64,000 nucleotides of DNA from DASUPK01 sp963833375. GTDB taxonomy: Bacteria; Actinomycetota; Thermoleophilia; Solirubrobacterales; 70-9. The number at the start of each line of letters is the position of its first letter. Positions within the stretch are counted from its first letter, which is position 1. The notes below the pieces were generated by a model. It had not been told where the DNA came from. It ran no database searches and was given only the letters and a program-made list of their open reading frames with translations. Positions 35,932 through 44,952 of the stretch are shown in pieces. The position numbers were made by a program, and so were the translations under genes. The DNA lies in NCBI GenBank assembly GCA_963833375.1, contig CAWHXR010000010.1, positions 620,001-684,000 of the forward strand, written 5' to 3'.

Positions 35932-36606
35932 ATGGTTGTGCAGACCGCCGGAGACGCGGCGAAGGTGCGCTTCGACGAGCGCGGCCTGGTGCCGTGCGTG
36001 ATGCAGGACGCTCGCTCCGGCGAGGTGCTCACACTCGCCTACATGAACGAGGAGTCGCTCTTGCTCACCCTCGAGACTCGCGAGATCCACCTCTACAGCC
36101 GCAGCCGCCGTGAGATCTGGCACAAGGGGGCCACCTCCGGGAACATCCAGCGTGTTCGCCAGATCCGCTACGACTGCGACGGCGACGCTCTCGTCGCTCT
36201 CGTCGAGCCCGCCGGGCCGGCCTGCCACACCGGCGAGCGCTCCTGCTTCTACCGCGACCTGGAGGGGACCGCCGACTCGCGCGTCGACGCCCCCGGCGTC
36301 CAGGGGGAGCCGGCGCCGCTGCCGTACGAGGCCCTGTCCGCCCTTGAGCGGACCCTGGTCGCCCGTCAGCGCAAGCGCCCGTCCGGCAGCTACACCGTCG
36401 AGCTGCTCGAGGACCCGAGGCTCGCCGGCGACAAGGTGCGCGAGGAGGCCGCCGAGGTCGCCAAGGCCGTCCACTCCGAATCCGAGGAGCGGGTGGCGGA
36501 GGAGGCCGCGGACGTCGTCTACCACCTGGCGGTGCTGCTGCTCTCGCGCGGCGTCTCGATGGCCGAGGTTCTTCAGATCCTGAACGGCCGCCGCCGGCCC
36601 CGATGA
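35932..36606 (+). CDS. hisI: bifunctional phosphoribosyl-AMP cyclohydrolase / phosphoribosyl-ATP pyrophosphohydrolase
   Basis: A HisI-HisE fusion of 224 residues catalysing steps 2 and 3 of histidine synthesis. The HisI half shows VMQDARSGEVLTLAYMNEESL, LYSRSRREIWHKGATSGN and the zinc ligands in YDCDGDAL and ACHTGERSCFY. The HisE half begins near residue 130 (LERTLVARQRKRPSGSYTVELLEDP) with KVREEAAEVAKAV and EEAADVVYHLAVLL. It heads the trpEGDC cluster with 10 nt to trpE. Confidence 0.95.
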   Translation: MVVQTAGDAAKVRFDERGLVPCVMQDARSGEVLTLAYMNEESLLLTLETREIHLYSRSRREIWHKGATSGNIQRVRQIRYDCDGDALVALVEPAGPACHTGERSCFYRDLEGTADSRVDAPGVQGEPAPLPYEALSALERTLVARQRKRPSGSYTVELLEDPRLAGDKVREEAAEVAKAVHSESEERVAEEAADVVYHLAVLLLSRGVSMAEVLQILNGRRRPR

Positions 36607-36616
36607 ACGCCTCGCC

Positions 36617-38158
36617 ATGAACGCCATCGGCGCGGCCACCAGCCTGCCCGGCCTGGAGCCGGATCTCGACCGTGCCCGCCGGTTGGCCGAGTCCGCCAAT
36701 GTGGTTCCGGTTCGCTACCGATTCATCGACGACTGCGAGACTCCGGTCAGCGCCTTCTTGAAGCTGCGCGGCGACGGCCCGGCGTTCCTGCTCGAGTCCG
36801 CCGAGCAGGGTGGGCGGCTCGGGCGCTGGTCCTTTCTCGGCTTCCGGCCGCGCGCGATCCTGCGCTGGGCGGAGGGCCGGCTCTCCGAGTGGGGAAGCGA
36901 TTCCGCCGCCGAGTCCGGCTCCGGGGCGGAGCCGGACGGAGTCACCGATGCACCCGATCCGTACGCCGCGGTGGCGGAGTACCTTGGCCGCTACGAGATC
37001 GCCGAGCCCGACGAGCTGCCTCCGTTCGCGGGGGGCGCCGTCGGCTTCTTCGGCTACGACCTGGTGCGAACGGTGGAGCCGCTCGGCGAGCCCAATCCCG
37101 ACCCGGTCGGGCTGCCCGACATGGCGCTGATGATCACGGACGTGCTGGTTGCCTTCGACCACCAGCGCCACGAGGTCACGCTGATCGCCAACGCGTTCGT
37201 CGAGGACGGCGGCATCGAGGAGGCCTACTCCCGTGCGGTGGAGACGATCGGCGAGGTCCGCGAGCGGTTGCGGGAGCCGGTGCCGACGGTCGAACCCTCG
37301 GCTCAATCGGCGGATGTCGACTTCCAATCGAACATGGCCCGCGAGCAGTTCGAGTCAACCGTGGCGCGGATCATCGAGTACGTCCACGCGGGCGATGCGT
37401 TCCAGGTCGTCCCGTCGCAGCGCTTCAGTTCGCCTTGCCCGGTGGAGGCGTTCTCGATCTATCGCGGCCTGCGCAGCGTCAACCCCTCGCCCTACATGTA
37501 CTTCCTCGACTTCGGGGACTTCGAGATCGCCGGAGCCTCGCCCGAGCCGCTGGTCAAGGTGACCGGGCGCCGGGTCGAAACCCGTCCGATCGCGGGCACC
37601 TATCCGCGCGGCGCCGACGAGGAGGAGGACCGCCGCCAGGCGGAGCGCCTGCTCCAGGATCCGAAGGAGCGCGCGGAGCACGTGATGCTGGTCGACCTGG
37701 GGCGCAACGACCTCGGCCGGGTCTGCGAGTACGGCTCGGTCGCGGTCGACGAGCTGATGGTCGTCGAGACCTACTCCCACGTCCTTCACATCGTCAGCCA
37801 GGTCTCCGGGACGCTGCGCGAGGGCGTCAGCGCGATGGACGTCCTGCGTTCGGTGCTTCCGGCGGGGACGCTCTCCGGCGCGCCGAAGGTCCGCGCGATG
37901 CAGATCATCGACGAGCTCGAGCCGCACAAGCGCGGCTCCTACGGCGGCGCGATCGGCTACCTCTCCTACACCGGCGACCTCGACACCGCGATCCACATCC
38001 GGACGGTGGTCGTCAAGGACGGCCTCGTCCACGTGCAGGCCGGCGGCGGCACCGTCGCGGACGCCCAGCCGGCCTACGAGTACAACGAGTCGGTCAACAA
38101 GGCGAAGGCGGTCTTCAGGGCCGTCGAGCTCGCCGCCGAGCAGCCGGAGTGGCCGTGA
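36617..38158 (+). CDS. trpE: anthranilate synthase component I
   Basis: Converts chorismate and ammonia to anthranilate. The 513-residue protein has the tryptophan feedback site LLESAEQGGRLGRWSFLGF and the chorismate-binding core: FQVVPSQRFS, SPEPLVKV, TRPIAGTYPRGADEEED, VDLGRNDLGRVCEYGSV, SGAPKVRAMQIIDELEPHKRGSYGGAIGYLS. A short Ser/Ala/Glu-rich insert (SDSAAESGSGAEPDG) interrupts the N-terminal region. trpG follows immediately. Confidence 0.96.
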   Translation: MNAIGAATSLPGLEPDLDRARRLAESANVVPVRYRFIDDCETPVSAFLKLRGDGPAFLLESAEQGGRLGRWSFLGFRPRAILRWAEGRLSEWGSDSAAESGSGAEPDGVTDAPDPYAAVAEYLGRYEIAEPDELPPFAGGAVGFFGYDLVRTVEPLGEPNPDPVGLPDMALMITDVLVAFDHQRHEVTLIANAFVEDGGIEEAYSRAVETIGEVRERLREPVPTVEPSAQSADVDFQSNMAREQFESTVARIIEYVHAGDAFQVVPSQRFSSPCPVEAFSIYRGLRSVNPSPYMYFLDFGDFEIAGASPEPLVKVTGRRVETRPIAGTYPRGADEEEDRRQAERLLQDPKERAEHVMLVDLGRNDLGRVCEYGSVAVDELMVVETYSHVLHIVSQVSGTLREGVSAMDVLRSVLPAGTLSGAPKVRAMQIIDELEPHKRGSYGGAIGYLSYTGDLDTAIHIRTVVVKDGLVHVQAGGGTVADAQPAYEYNESVNKAKAVFRAVELAAEQPEWP

Positions 38159-38184
38159 GCGCGCAGCGCGAACAGGGTGGTGGA

Positions 38185-38745
38185 GTGAGCGTCCTCGTGA
38201 TCGACAACTACGACTCCTTCACCTACAACCTCGTCCAGTACCTCGGCGAGCTGGGGGCGGAGATCGGCGTCGTCAGGAACGACAAGGCGACGGTCGGAGA
38301 GCTGCTCGGGTTGAAGCCCGACCGCCTGGTCGTCTCGCCGGGACCGTGCACGCCGAGGGAGGCGGGGATCTCCGTCGAGGCGGTGCGCTCCTTCGCCGAG
38401 GCGGGGACGCCGGTTCTCGGCGTCTGCCTCGGGCACCAGTCGATGGTGGAGGCATTCGGTGGCAAGGTCGTCCGGGGCGAGCCCATCCATGGCAAGGACG
38501 CGGAGATCCGGCACGACGGCAGGGCGGTCTACGAGGGCCTGTCCAATCCGCTGGTGGCCGGCCGCTACCACTCGCTGGTCGCCGACCCCGAGCTGCCCGA
38601 CGAGCTCGAGCAGACCTCGACCTACGGGGACGTGGTGATGGGGGTCCGGCACCGCGAGCTGCCCGCCGAGGGTGTGCAGTTCCACCCGGAGTCGGTGCTC
38701 ACCCCGCAGGGAAAGAAGCTGCTGGCTAACTTCCTCGGCGTCTAG
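38185..38745 (+). CDS. trpG: anthranilate synthase component II (glutamine amidotransferase)
   Basis: Supplies ammonia to TrpE. The 186-residue class I amidotransferase starts VSVLVIDNYDSFTYNLVQYL and has the oxyanion SPGPCTPREAG, the nucleophile Cys in GVCLGHQSMVEAFGG and the catalytic His/Glu in FHPESVLTP. GTG 38185 gives the canonical N-terminus; GTG 38155, overlapping the trpE stop, would add ten residues and is possible. It is a separate gene, not fused to trpD. Confidence 0.95.
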   Translation: MSVLVIDNYDSFTYNLVQYLGELGAEIGVVRNDKATVGELLGLKPDRLVVSPGPCTPREAGISVEAVRSFAEAGTPVLGVCLGHQSMVEAFGGKVVRGEPIHGKDAEIRHDGRAVYEGLSNPLVAGRYHSLVADPELPDELEQTSTYGDVVMGVRHRELPAEGVQFHPESVLTPQGKKLLANFLGV

Positions 38746-38761
38746 CCGCAACGCCTCGACG

Positions 38762-39793
38762 ATGCCGAACGACATCCTCACACGCGCGATCGACGAGATC
38801 TGCGCCGGGACGCACCTGACTGCGGACCACACCTCGGCGGCGCTCGCCGAGATCATGGAGGGCAGGGTGAGCGAGGTGCAGACCGCCGCCTTCCTGATCT
38901 CACTGCGCGCCAAGGGGGAGACGGTCTCGGAGCTGGTCGGGCTTGCGCGGACCATGCGCTCGCTGGCGGCGCACGTCGAGATCGACAAGCCGGGCCTGGT
39001 TGACACCGCCGGCACGGGCGGTGGACCCACCACCTTCAACATCTCGACGACGGCGGCCCTGATCGCGGCCGGGGCCGGCTGCTCGGTCGCCAAGCACGGG
39101 AATCGCTCGGCCACCAGCCGCTCGGGCTCCGCCGACCTGCTCGAGGCCCTGGGCGTCGACATCGAGCTCTCCCCGGCCGAGGTCGCGACCTGCATCGAGG
39201 AGATCGGCTTCGGCTTCATGTTCGCCCCCAGGCACCACCAGGCGATGGCGCATGTCGTCCCGGTCCGCAGGGAGCTCGCCGTCCGCACCGTCTTCAACTT
39301 CCTCGGCCCGCTCACGAACCCGGCCGGCGCGAGCGCCCACCTGCTCGGCGTCTCTGACCGCGGCTACCAGGAGATCATCGCCGACGCCCTGCTTCAGCTC
39401 GGCTGCCTGCGGGCGCTGGTGGTCTCGGCGGACGACGGCATCGACGAGCTCAGCATCGCCTCACGGACCAGGGCGATCGAGGTCGCCGACGGCGGCACCG
39501 AGGAGTGGTTCGTGGACGCCTCCGAGTTCGGGCTCAAGCCCGCGCCGCTCGAGGCGATCCCGGGCGGGGACCCGGCCGAGAACGCCGCGCTCGTGCGGGC
39601 GGTGCTCGAGGGGGAGGCCGGGCCGCCGAGGGATGTCTCGATCCTCAACGCGGGCGCCGCGATCTACGTGGCCGGTGGCGCTGCCGATCTGGGGGAGGGC
39701 GTCGCCAAGGCGGCCGAGGCGATCGACTCGGGCGCGGCTCGCAACGTGCTCGGCCGGCTGGTCGCCCGCTCCCGCGAGCTGTCCGGCGCGTAG
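38762..39793 (+). CDS. trpD: anthranilate phosphoribosyltransferase
   Basis: Joins anthranilate to PRPP. The 343-residue protein has DTAGTGGGPTTFNISTTAALIAAGAG, KHGNRSATSRSGSADLLEALGV and FMFAPRHHQAMAHVVPVRRELAVRTVFNFLGPLTNPA, all diagnostic. It begins 17 nt after trpG and is followed by trpC. Confidence 0.96.
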   Translation: MPNDILTRAIDEICAGTHLTADHTSAALAEIMEGRVSEVQTAAFLISLRAKGETVSELVGLARTMRSLAAHVEIDKPGLVDTAGTGGGPTTFNISTTAALIAAGAGCSVAKHGNRSATSRSGSADLLEALGVDIELSPAEVATCIEEIGFGFMFAPRHHQAMAHVVPVRRELAVRTVFNFLGPLTNPAGASAHLLGVSDRGYQEIIADALLQLGCLRALVVSADDGIDELSIASRTRAIEVADGGTEEWFVDASEFGLKPAPLEAIPGGDPAENAALVRAVLEGEAGPPRDVSILNAGAAIYVAGGAADLGEGVAKAAEAIDSGAARNVLGRLVARSRELSGA

Positions 39794-39802
39794 CCGGCGA
39801 GC

Positions 39803-39808
39803 TAGGGT
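39803..39808 (+). promoter_or_regulatory. possible -10 box TAGGGT upstream of trpC
   Basis: TAGGGT lies 12 nt before ATG 39821 (18 nt before the alternative ATG 39827). It may provide an internal promoter. Confidence 0.3.
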
Positions 39809-39820
39809 GAGACCGACGAG

Positions 39821-40624
39821 ATGGACATGATCGAAGAGTTGGTCCAGGCCGCGCGGGCAGGCGCGGAGCGGCGACGCGCAGCGCTCCCGCTGGAGGAGCT
39901 CCAGCCGCGCTTGGCCGATCGGCCCGAGCAGCGCCCGTTCGGCGAGGCGCTGACGCGCCCGGGCCTCTCGTTGATCGCCGAGTTCAAGCGGCGCTCTCCC
40001 AGCGCCGGCGAGATCCGCTCCGGCGCCACCCCGGCGGAGATCGCGCGGGCCTACGAGGACGGTGGGGCCGCCGCGCTCTCGGTGCTCACGGACACGACGC
40101 ACTTCGGGGGATCGCTCGATGACCTGCGCGAGGCCCGTGAGGCCTGCGTGCTGCCGGTGCTCCAGAAGGACTTCATCGTCGACCGCTACCAGCTCTACGA
40201 GGCGGCGGTGGCGGGCGCCGACGCCATCCTGCTGATCGTCGCCGCGCTCCAGCCGGACGATCTCGCCCGGCTCTACGAGGAGGCGCGCGGGCTCGACCTC
40301 GACGTGATCGTCGAGGTCCACAAGGAGGAGGAGCTCGAGACCGCGCTCACGGTCGATGCCGAGGTGGTCGGCGTCAACAACCGCAACCTCGACGACTTCA
40401 CCGTCGACGTCGGCACCACCTTCGAGCTGATCACCGACGTCCCCGCCGGGAAGACCGTCGTCTCCGAGAGCGGGATAGCTGACCGGGCCACGTTGGAGGA
40501 GCTCGAGAGGGTGGGGGTGGACGCGGTTCTGATCGGCGAGGCCCTGATGCGCGCCGACGACCCCGCCGCGAAGGTCAGGGAGCTGACCTCGGATGAGGAG
40601 TCGACCCGCGAGCACTTCCTCTAA
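39821..40624 (+). CDS. trpC: indole-3-glycerol phosphate synthase
   Basis: A TIM-barrel enzyme of 267 residues converting CdRP to indole-glycerol phosphate. IAEFKRRSPSAGEIR carries the catalytic Lys; VLTDTTHFGGSLDDL, LPVLQKDFIVDRYQLYEA, ILLIVAAL, VEVHKEEELETAL, GVNNRNLDDF and SESGIADRA follow. It is not fused to trpF, which lies 3.7 kb downstream with trpBA. Confidence 0.96.
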   Translation: MDMIEELVQAARAGAERRRAALPLEELQPRLADRPEQRPFGEALTRPGLSLIAEFKRRSPSAGEIRSGATPAEIARAYEDGGAAALSVLTDTTHFGGSLDDLREAREACVLPVLQKDFIVDRYQLYEAAVAGADAILLIVAALQPDDLARLYEEARGLDLDVIVEVHKEEELETALTVDAEVVGVNNRNLDDFTVDVGTTFELITDVPAGKTVVSESGIADRATLEELERVGVDAVLIGEALMRADDPAAKVRELTSDEESTREHFL

Positions 40625-40696
40625 GGGCTCGCTTATTAGAGAACCCGAAGACCCGGCTTAGAGAGGGTTAAGCGGCGGGCCCGACACTGGCCCGGC

Positions 40697-41905
40697 ATGC
40701 AGTCCCTGCGGAGATTCTTCTCGACCAGCTTCGGGTCCGCCGTCGGCGGCGGGCTCGTCGTCCTCGTCGCCGGCCTGCTCCTGATCAAGGCTGGCGCGGT
40801 CGACACCGGCGACGACAGTTCGTCGGCGCCGGTGATCGCCCCGGCGGCGCTGGCGCGCCCGGCGAGCAACTCGAGCCAGGGATTGACCGTCCACGAGATC
40901 TACCAGCGCGACGGCCAGGGGGTCGCCTTCATCCGGTCCGAGATCGTCCAGAGGACCCAGTCGCCGTTCGGCCCCTTCCCGCAGCAGCAGCGGAGCGTCG
41001 CCAGCGGCTCGGGCTTTCTGATCGACAACGACGGGCACATCCTCACCAACGCCCACGTGGTCCAGGGCGCACAGAGGGTGGACGTCCAGCTGGGCGACGG
41101 GGGGCAGCAGAGGGCCCAGGTGGTCGGCAGCGATCCCTCCACTGACGTGGCGCTGCTCAAGGTCGACAACACAGAGGGTGCGCAGCCGCTGCCGCTGGGG
41201 GACTCCTCCAAGGTGCAGGTTGGCGACCCGGTGGTCGCGATCGGCAACCCATTCGCTCTCGATCGTACGGTGACGAGTGGAATCGTCTCCGCGCTCCAGC
41301 GCCAGATCCAGGCGCCCAACGGCTTCTCGATCAGCGACGTGATCCAGACGGACGCGGCGATCAACCCGGGCAACTCCGGCGGGCCGCTGATCGACGGCGC
41401 GGGCCAGGTGATCGGGATCAACTCCCAGATCGAGAGCCAGAGCGGCGGCAACGTGGGCATCGGCTTCGCCGTCCCCATCAAGACCGCGGCCGACGTGGTC
41501 TCGCAACTCGAGAACGGCGGCCAGGTCCATCAGGCCTACCTTGGGATCACCGGCGGAGACATCACCCCGGAGATCGCGCATGCGCTCAACCTGCCCGTCA
41601 CCCAGGGCGTGCTGATCGAGCGGGTCCTCAGCGGTGGCCCTGCCGACGACGTCGGGATCAAGGGGGCGACCGGTCAGGCGACGATCGCCGGCCAGACTTT
41701 CCCCGTGGGCGGCGACATCATCACCAAGGTCGACGGCAAGGCGATCACCGGCATGGACGCCGTCATCTCGGCCGTCAATGAGCACAAGCCCGGCGACGAG
41801 ATCACGCTGACCGTCTTGAGCGACGGCCAGCAGAAGGACGTCACGGTGAAGCTCGGCGACCGCCCCTCACACGTCCAGGACTCGAACTCCAGCTCGTTGC
41901 CGTAG
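40697..41905 (+). CDS. membrane-anchored HtrA/DegP-like serine protease
   Basis: A 402-residue trypsin-like protease with one PDZ domain. An N-terminal TM helix (SAVGGGLVVLVAGLLLI) anchors it outside the membrane. The catalytic triad is visible as His in ILTNAHVV, Asp in DPSTDVALLKV and Ser in NPGNSGGPL. The PDZ domain (YLGITGGDITPEIAHALNLPVTQGVLIERVLSGGPA ... GGDIITKVDGKAITG) ends it. Likely degrades or refolds envelope proteins. A GACACT hexamer 8 nt before the ATG may be its -10. Confidence 0.92.
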   Translation: MQSLRRFFSTSFGSAVGGGLVVLVAGLLLIKAGAVDTGDDSSSAPVIAPAALARPASNSSQGLTVHEIYQRDGQGVAFIRSEIVQRTQSPFGPFPQQQRSVASGSGFLIDNDGHILTNAHVVQGAQRVDVQLGDGGQQRAQVVGSDPSTDVALLKVDNTEGAQPLPLGDSSKVQVGDPVVAIGNPFALDRTVTSGIVSALQRQIQAPNGFSISDVIQTDAAINPGNSGGPLIDGAGQVIGINSQIESQSGGNVGIGFAVPIKTAADVVSQLENGGQVHQAYLGITGGDITPEIAHALNLPVTQGVLIERVLSGGPADDVGIKGATGQATIAGQTFPVGGDIITKVDGKAITGMDAVISAVNEHKPGDEITLTVLSDGQQKDVTVKLGDRPSHVQDSNSSSLP

Positions 41906-41925
41906 GAGGGAGGACGCTGAGCGAG

Positions 41926-42960
41926 CTAGACGGCGACGACGTCGTGGGTGATCAGGCTCTCGCCCGTCTCGGCAACCGTGTCCTCGATCGGGCGCGGTGA
42001 CCAGCCGAGCGTCGTCTTCGCCTTCGCCGAGGAGAGCTCGGTCTTCTTGCCGAGCCCGCTGACCACCGAGCGGATCTCGGGGTCGAAGATCGCCATGCCG
42101 CGGACGACGAGGTTCGGGACCGTCCGCTTCGGCACGTTCTCGGCCCGGTCGCCGAGGCGGTCACGGAGGATCTCGCCGACCTCCGCCATCCAGAGGAACT
42201 TCGTCACGGCGATGAAGCGCTGGCCGCCGGCCTCCGGCGTCCTCATCGCGAGGATCTCCATCTCCGCCACGTCACGGACGTCTACGAAGCTGAACCCGAG
42301 CCGGGGCACGCCCGGCATCCCCTTCAGCATTCGCTCGATCGACTGCAGCGAGTAGGAGAGGTCGTCGTTCAGCACGGGGCCGATGATCGCCCCGGGATTG
42401 ACGACGGCCAGCCTGTCCTCCGCACCGCGCTCCTTGACCAGGTCCCAGGCCGCCCGCTCGGCGATCGTCTTCGAGCGCACGTACGGGGTGAGACCCGGGG
42501 CGTCGGGATCCGTCCAGTCTCCCTCGTTGAGCGACCGCTCCGCGTCCCCTGGGGCCAGCCTGACCGCGGCGATGGAGGAGGTGATGACGATGCGCTCGAC
42601 GCCCTTGTCGAGCGACGTGCGCAACACGCGGAGGGTGCCCTCTCGCGCGGGCACGATCAGCTCGTCCGGGTCCTTGGGCTGCTTCGCCGGGAAGGGCGAG
42701 GCGACGTGCAGGACGTAGTCACAGCCCTCGATGACACCTTCCCAGTGATCGTCGCTGGTCAAGTCGGCGGCGTGGACGCTGAGGTGCTCGTGGGCGTCCG
42801 TCTGCGAGCCGACCGCGGCGCGCACGTCCCGCTCGCGGGCGGGATTGCGCACGGTGGTCCTGACCCGGTAGCCGCGCTGCAGCAGGCCGACTATGCACCA
42901 GCCCGCGAGAAAGCCGGACCCGCCGGTTACCAGGACTGTCTTGCCGTCGCCTTCGGCCAC
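41926..42960 (-). CDS. NAD(P)-dependent epimerase/aldehyde reductase (extended SDR)
   Basis: A 344-residue extended short-chain dehydrogenase. The nucleotide-binding VLVTGGSGFLAGWCIVGLLQRGYRVRTTVRN, HVASPFP, SSIAAVRLAPGDAERSLNEGDWTD and the catalytic YVRSK are clear. It resembles dihydroflavonol/aldehyde reductases. GTG 42960 follows TAGGAG and lies 5 nt after the cyclopropane synthase stop, so the two form a minus-strand operon. The substrate is unknown. Confidence 0.88.
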   Translation of the reverse strand: MAEGDGKTVLVTGGSGFLAGWCIVGLLQRGYRVRTTVRNPARERDVRAAVGSQTDAHEHLSVHAADLTSDDHWEGVIEGCDYVLHVASPFPAKQPKDPDELIVPAREGTLRVLRTSLDKGVERIVITSSIAAVRLAPGDAERSLNEGDWTDPDAPGLTPYVRSKTIAERAAWDLVKERGAEDRLAVVNPGAIIGPVLNDDLSYSLQSIERMLKGMPGVPRLGFSFVDVRDVAEMEILAMRTPEAGGQRFIAVTKFLWMAEVGEILRDRLGDRAENVPKRTVPNLVVRGMAIFDPEIRSVVSGLGKKTELSSAKAKTTLGWSPRPIEDTVAETGESLITHDVVAV

Positions 42961-42965
42961 TGCTC

Positions 42966-44204
42966 CTAAAGCATCACACGGGTCGCGCTGGCGCGCGCCC
43001 TCGCATCAGTCGAGCGCATCGGCTTTGCGAACAGCATCTGCACGTCGCGCAGCCGCCGCTCGCGGAACCCTGCCTCGCTCATTGCCAGCCACAGCGTCCA
43101 GAGCCGCCTGAAGGGCTCGTCGTAGCCGAGCTCGCCGGCGAGGTCCGAGTTGGCGATGAAGCGCTCGCGCCAGAGCTCGAGCGTGCGGGCGTAGTGGGCG
43201 CCGATCTCGTCGAGCCAGATCGTGCTCATGTCGGTCTCGCGGGCGACCGAGCGCTGGATCACCTCGACCGACGGCAGGCAGCCGCCGGGGAAGATCATGG
43301 CATTGGCGAAGCTGCGGGCCGCCTTCTCCGTCTCGTAGAGGCGGTCGTCGATCACGATCGACTGCAGGAAGAAGAGGCCATCGGGCTCGAGCAGCTCCGA
43401 GCAGCGGCGGAAGAAGAGGTCGAAGTACTGCCAGCCGACCGCCTCGATCATCTCCAGCGAGACGAGCTTCGAGTAGCGGCCCCGTAGGTCCCGGTAGTCC
43501 TCGAGGAGCACCGTGACGCGGTCACCGACGCCGGCGTCGCGGATCCGGCGCAGGGCGCCCTCCCGCTGCTCGGTCGAGATCGTCGTGGTGGTGACACGGC
43601 AGCCGTAGCGGCTCGCCGCGTGCGCCGCCATCGCTCCCCAGCCGGCGCCGATCTCGAGCAGGTGGTCGTCGGGGCCCAGCTCCAGCACCCGGCAGACCCG
43701 TTCGAGGCGGTGCTCCTGGGCCTCGGCGAGGCTCGCGTGCGGCTCGGGGAAGATCGCCGACGAGTACATCATCGACTCGTCGAGGAAGAGCGCGAAGAGG
43801 TCGTTGCCCAGGTCGTAGTGGGCGGAGATGTGACGACGCGCGGCTCGGCGGCTGTTGCGCGGCACGCGCCAGAGCGTTCGCTGGAGTGGCGCGAGCAAGG
43901 GGTGGAATAACCGCCTCAGGCGATCGAGCGGGCCCAGGTTGCGGCAGGCGATCCGGATCAGCGCAACGAGGTCGCCGCAGTCCCAGACGCGGTCCCGGTA
44001 GGCCTCGCCGAGGCCGACGCTGCCTCCGAGGCTGGCCCGGTAGAAGCTCGGGGAGTGGACCTCGACCGTGGCCGCGAGGTCCGCGCCGGGGTCGCCGAAG
44101 CGCAGGCGCCCGCCGTCGGGCTCGACCAGCTCGAGACTGCCGCCGCGCAACCGGCCGAGCGCCCCCAGGAAGGCTCGCCGGCAGCTGCGCTCCAAACCGG
44201 ACAT
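42966..44204 (-). CDS. cyclopropane-fatty-acyl-phospholipid synthase family protein
   Basis: A 412-residue SAM-dependent enzyme transferring a methylene to unsaturated lipid acyl chains. Features: HISAHYDLGNDLFALFLDESMMYSSAIF, the SAM motif HLLEIGAGWGAMAAHAASRYGCRVTTTTIS, KLVSLEMIEAVGWQYFDLFFRRC and QSIVIDDRLYE...FIFPGGCLPS-like text (here MIFPGGCLPS). A TAGGCT box lies 9 nt upstream of ATG 44204. It is divergent from trpF and precedes the reductase gene. Confidence 0.92.
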   Translation of the reverse strand: MSGLERSCRRAFLGALGRLRGGSLELVEPDGGRLRFGDPGADLAATVEVHSPSFYRASLGGSVGLGEAYRDRVWDCGDLVALIRIACRNLGPLDRLRRLFHPLLAPLQRTLWRVPRNSRRAARRHISAHYDLGNDLFALFLDESMMYSSAIFPEPHASLAEAQEHRLERVCRVLELGPDDHLLEIGAGWGAMAAHAASRYGCRVTTTTISTEQREGALRRIRDAGVGDRVTVLLEDYRDLRGRYSKLVSLEMIEAVGWQYFDLFFRRCSELLEPDGLFFLQSIVIDDRLYETEKAARSFANAMIFPGGCLPSVEVIQRSVARETDMSTIWLDEIGAHYARTLELWRERFIANSDLAGELGYDEPFRRLWTLWLAMSEAGFRERRLRDVQMLFAKPMRSTDARARASATRVML

Positions 44205-44213
44205 CTCGCTTGC

Positions 44214-44219
44214 AGCCTA
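44214..44219 (-). promoter_or_regulatory. near-leaderless -10 box TAGGCT for the cyclopropane synthase
   Basis: On the minus strand TAGGCT ends 9 nt before the ATG 44204. Confidence 0.45.
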
Positions 44220-44292
44220 CGCCCGGCAACGCCCGCTCGCATTGTGCGAGGGTGCGCGTAAGCGCGACCCGTGTGACGATGGTGAATCCGCC

Positions 44293-44298
44293 TACCCT
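44293..44298 (+). promoter_or_regulatory. leaderless -10 box TACCCT for trpFBA
   Basis: TACCCT ends 6 nt before ATG 44305; the TGTCGC spacer contains no Shine-Dalgarno. Confidence 0.65.
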
Positions 44299-44304
44299 TG
44301 TCGC

Positions 44305-44952
44305 ATGTCCAGGGTCAAGGTCTGCGGCATGACCAATCTCGCCGACGCCGAGCACGCGGCGAGCCATGGCGCCTGGGCGATCGGGCTGATCCACCACCGT
44401 GACAGCCCGCGCTACGTCCAGCCGGAGGTCGCCGAGGAGATCGGCTCGGCCCTGAAGCGCCGCTGCGAGATCGCCGGTGTGTTCGTCAACTCGACCCTCG
44501 ACGAGGTGATCGACGCCGCCGAGCGCGGGGACCTCACCCTGCTCCAGTTTCACGGCGACGAGGGTCCCTCGTTCTGTGCCGAGGCCGCTCGGCGGACCGG
44601 CGCGAAGGTGATGAGGGCCTTCCGCGTGACCAGCGCCGCGGACGTCAAGGCGGCCGAGGCCTTCCGGACCGACTTCCACCTGTTCGACGCCTACTGGCAC
44701 GGAATCCACGGCGGGACCGGCAAGAGCTTCGACTGGGACCTGGTGGCGAGGCGCCGCTCGAAGATCCCGATGGTCCTCGCCGGGGGCCTGACGGCAGAGA
44801 ACGTCGCGGGTGCGATCGAGCTGGTGAAGCCGTTCGCCGTCGACGTGGTCAGCGGCGTCGAGGCCGAGCCCGGCCGCAAGGATCACGTCAAGGTCGAGGC
44901 CTTCCTCGAAGCCGCGGGCGTGCAGCTGCCCCCCAAGGTGACCTCGCCATGA
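44305..44952 (+). CDS. trpF: phosphoribosylanthranilate isomerase
   Basis: A TIM-barrel isomerase of 215 residues. The catalytic Cys is in VKVCGMTNLADAEHA, the Asp in the late FDWDLV region, and QFHGDEG, LAGGLTAENV and VDVVSGVEAEPGRKDH are typical. ATG 44305 is favoured over an upstream in-frame start that runs antisense to the synthase gene. The stop overlaps trpB by ATGA. Confidence 0.95.
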   Translation: MSRVKVCGMTNLADAEHAASHGAWAIGLIHHRDSPRYVQPEVAEEIGSALKRRCEIAGVFVNSTLDEVIDAAERGDLTLLQFHGDEGPSFCAEAARRTGAKVMRAFRVTSAADVKAAEAFRTDFHLFDAYWHGIHGGTGKSFDWDLVARRRSKIPMVLAGGLTAENVAGAIELVKPFAVDVVSGVEAEPGRKDHVKVEAFLEAAGVQLPPKVTSP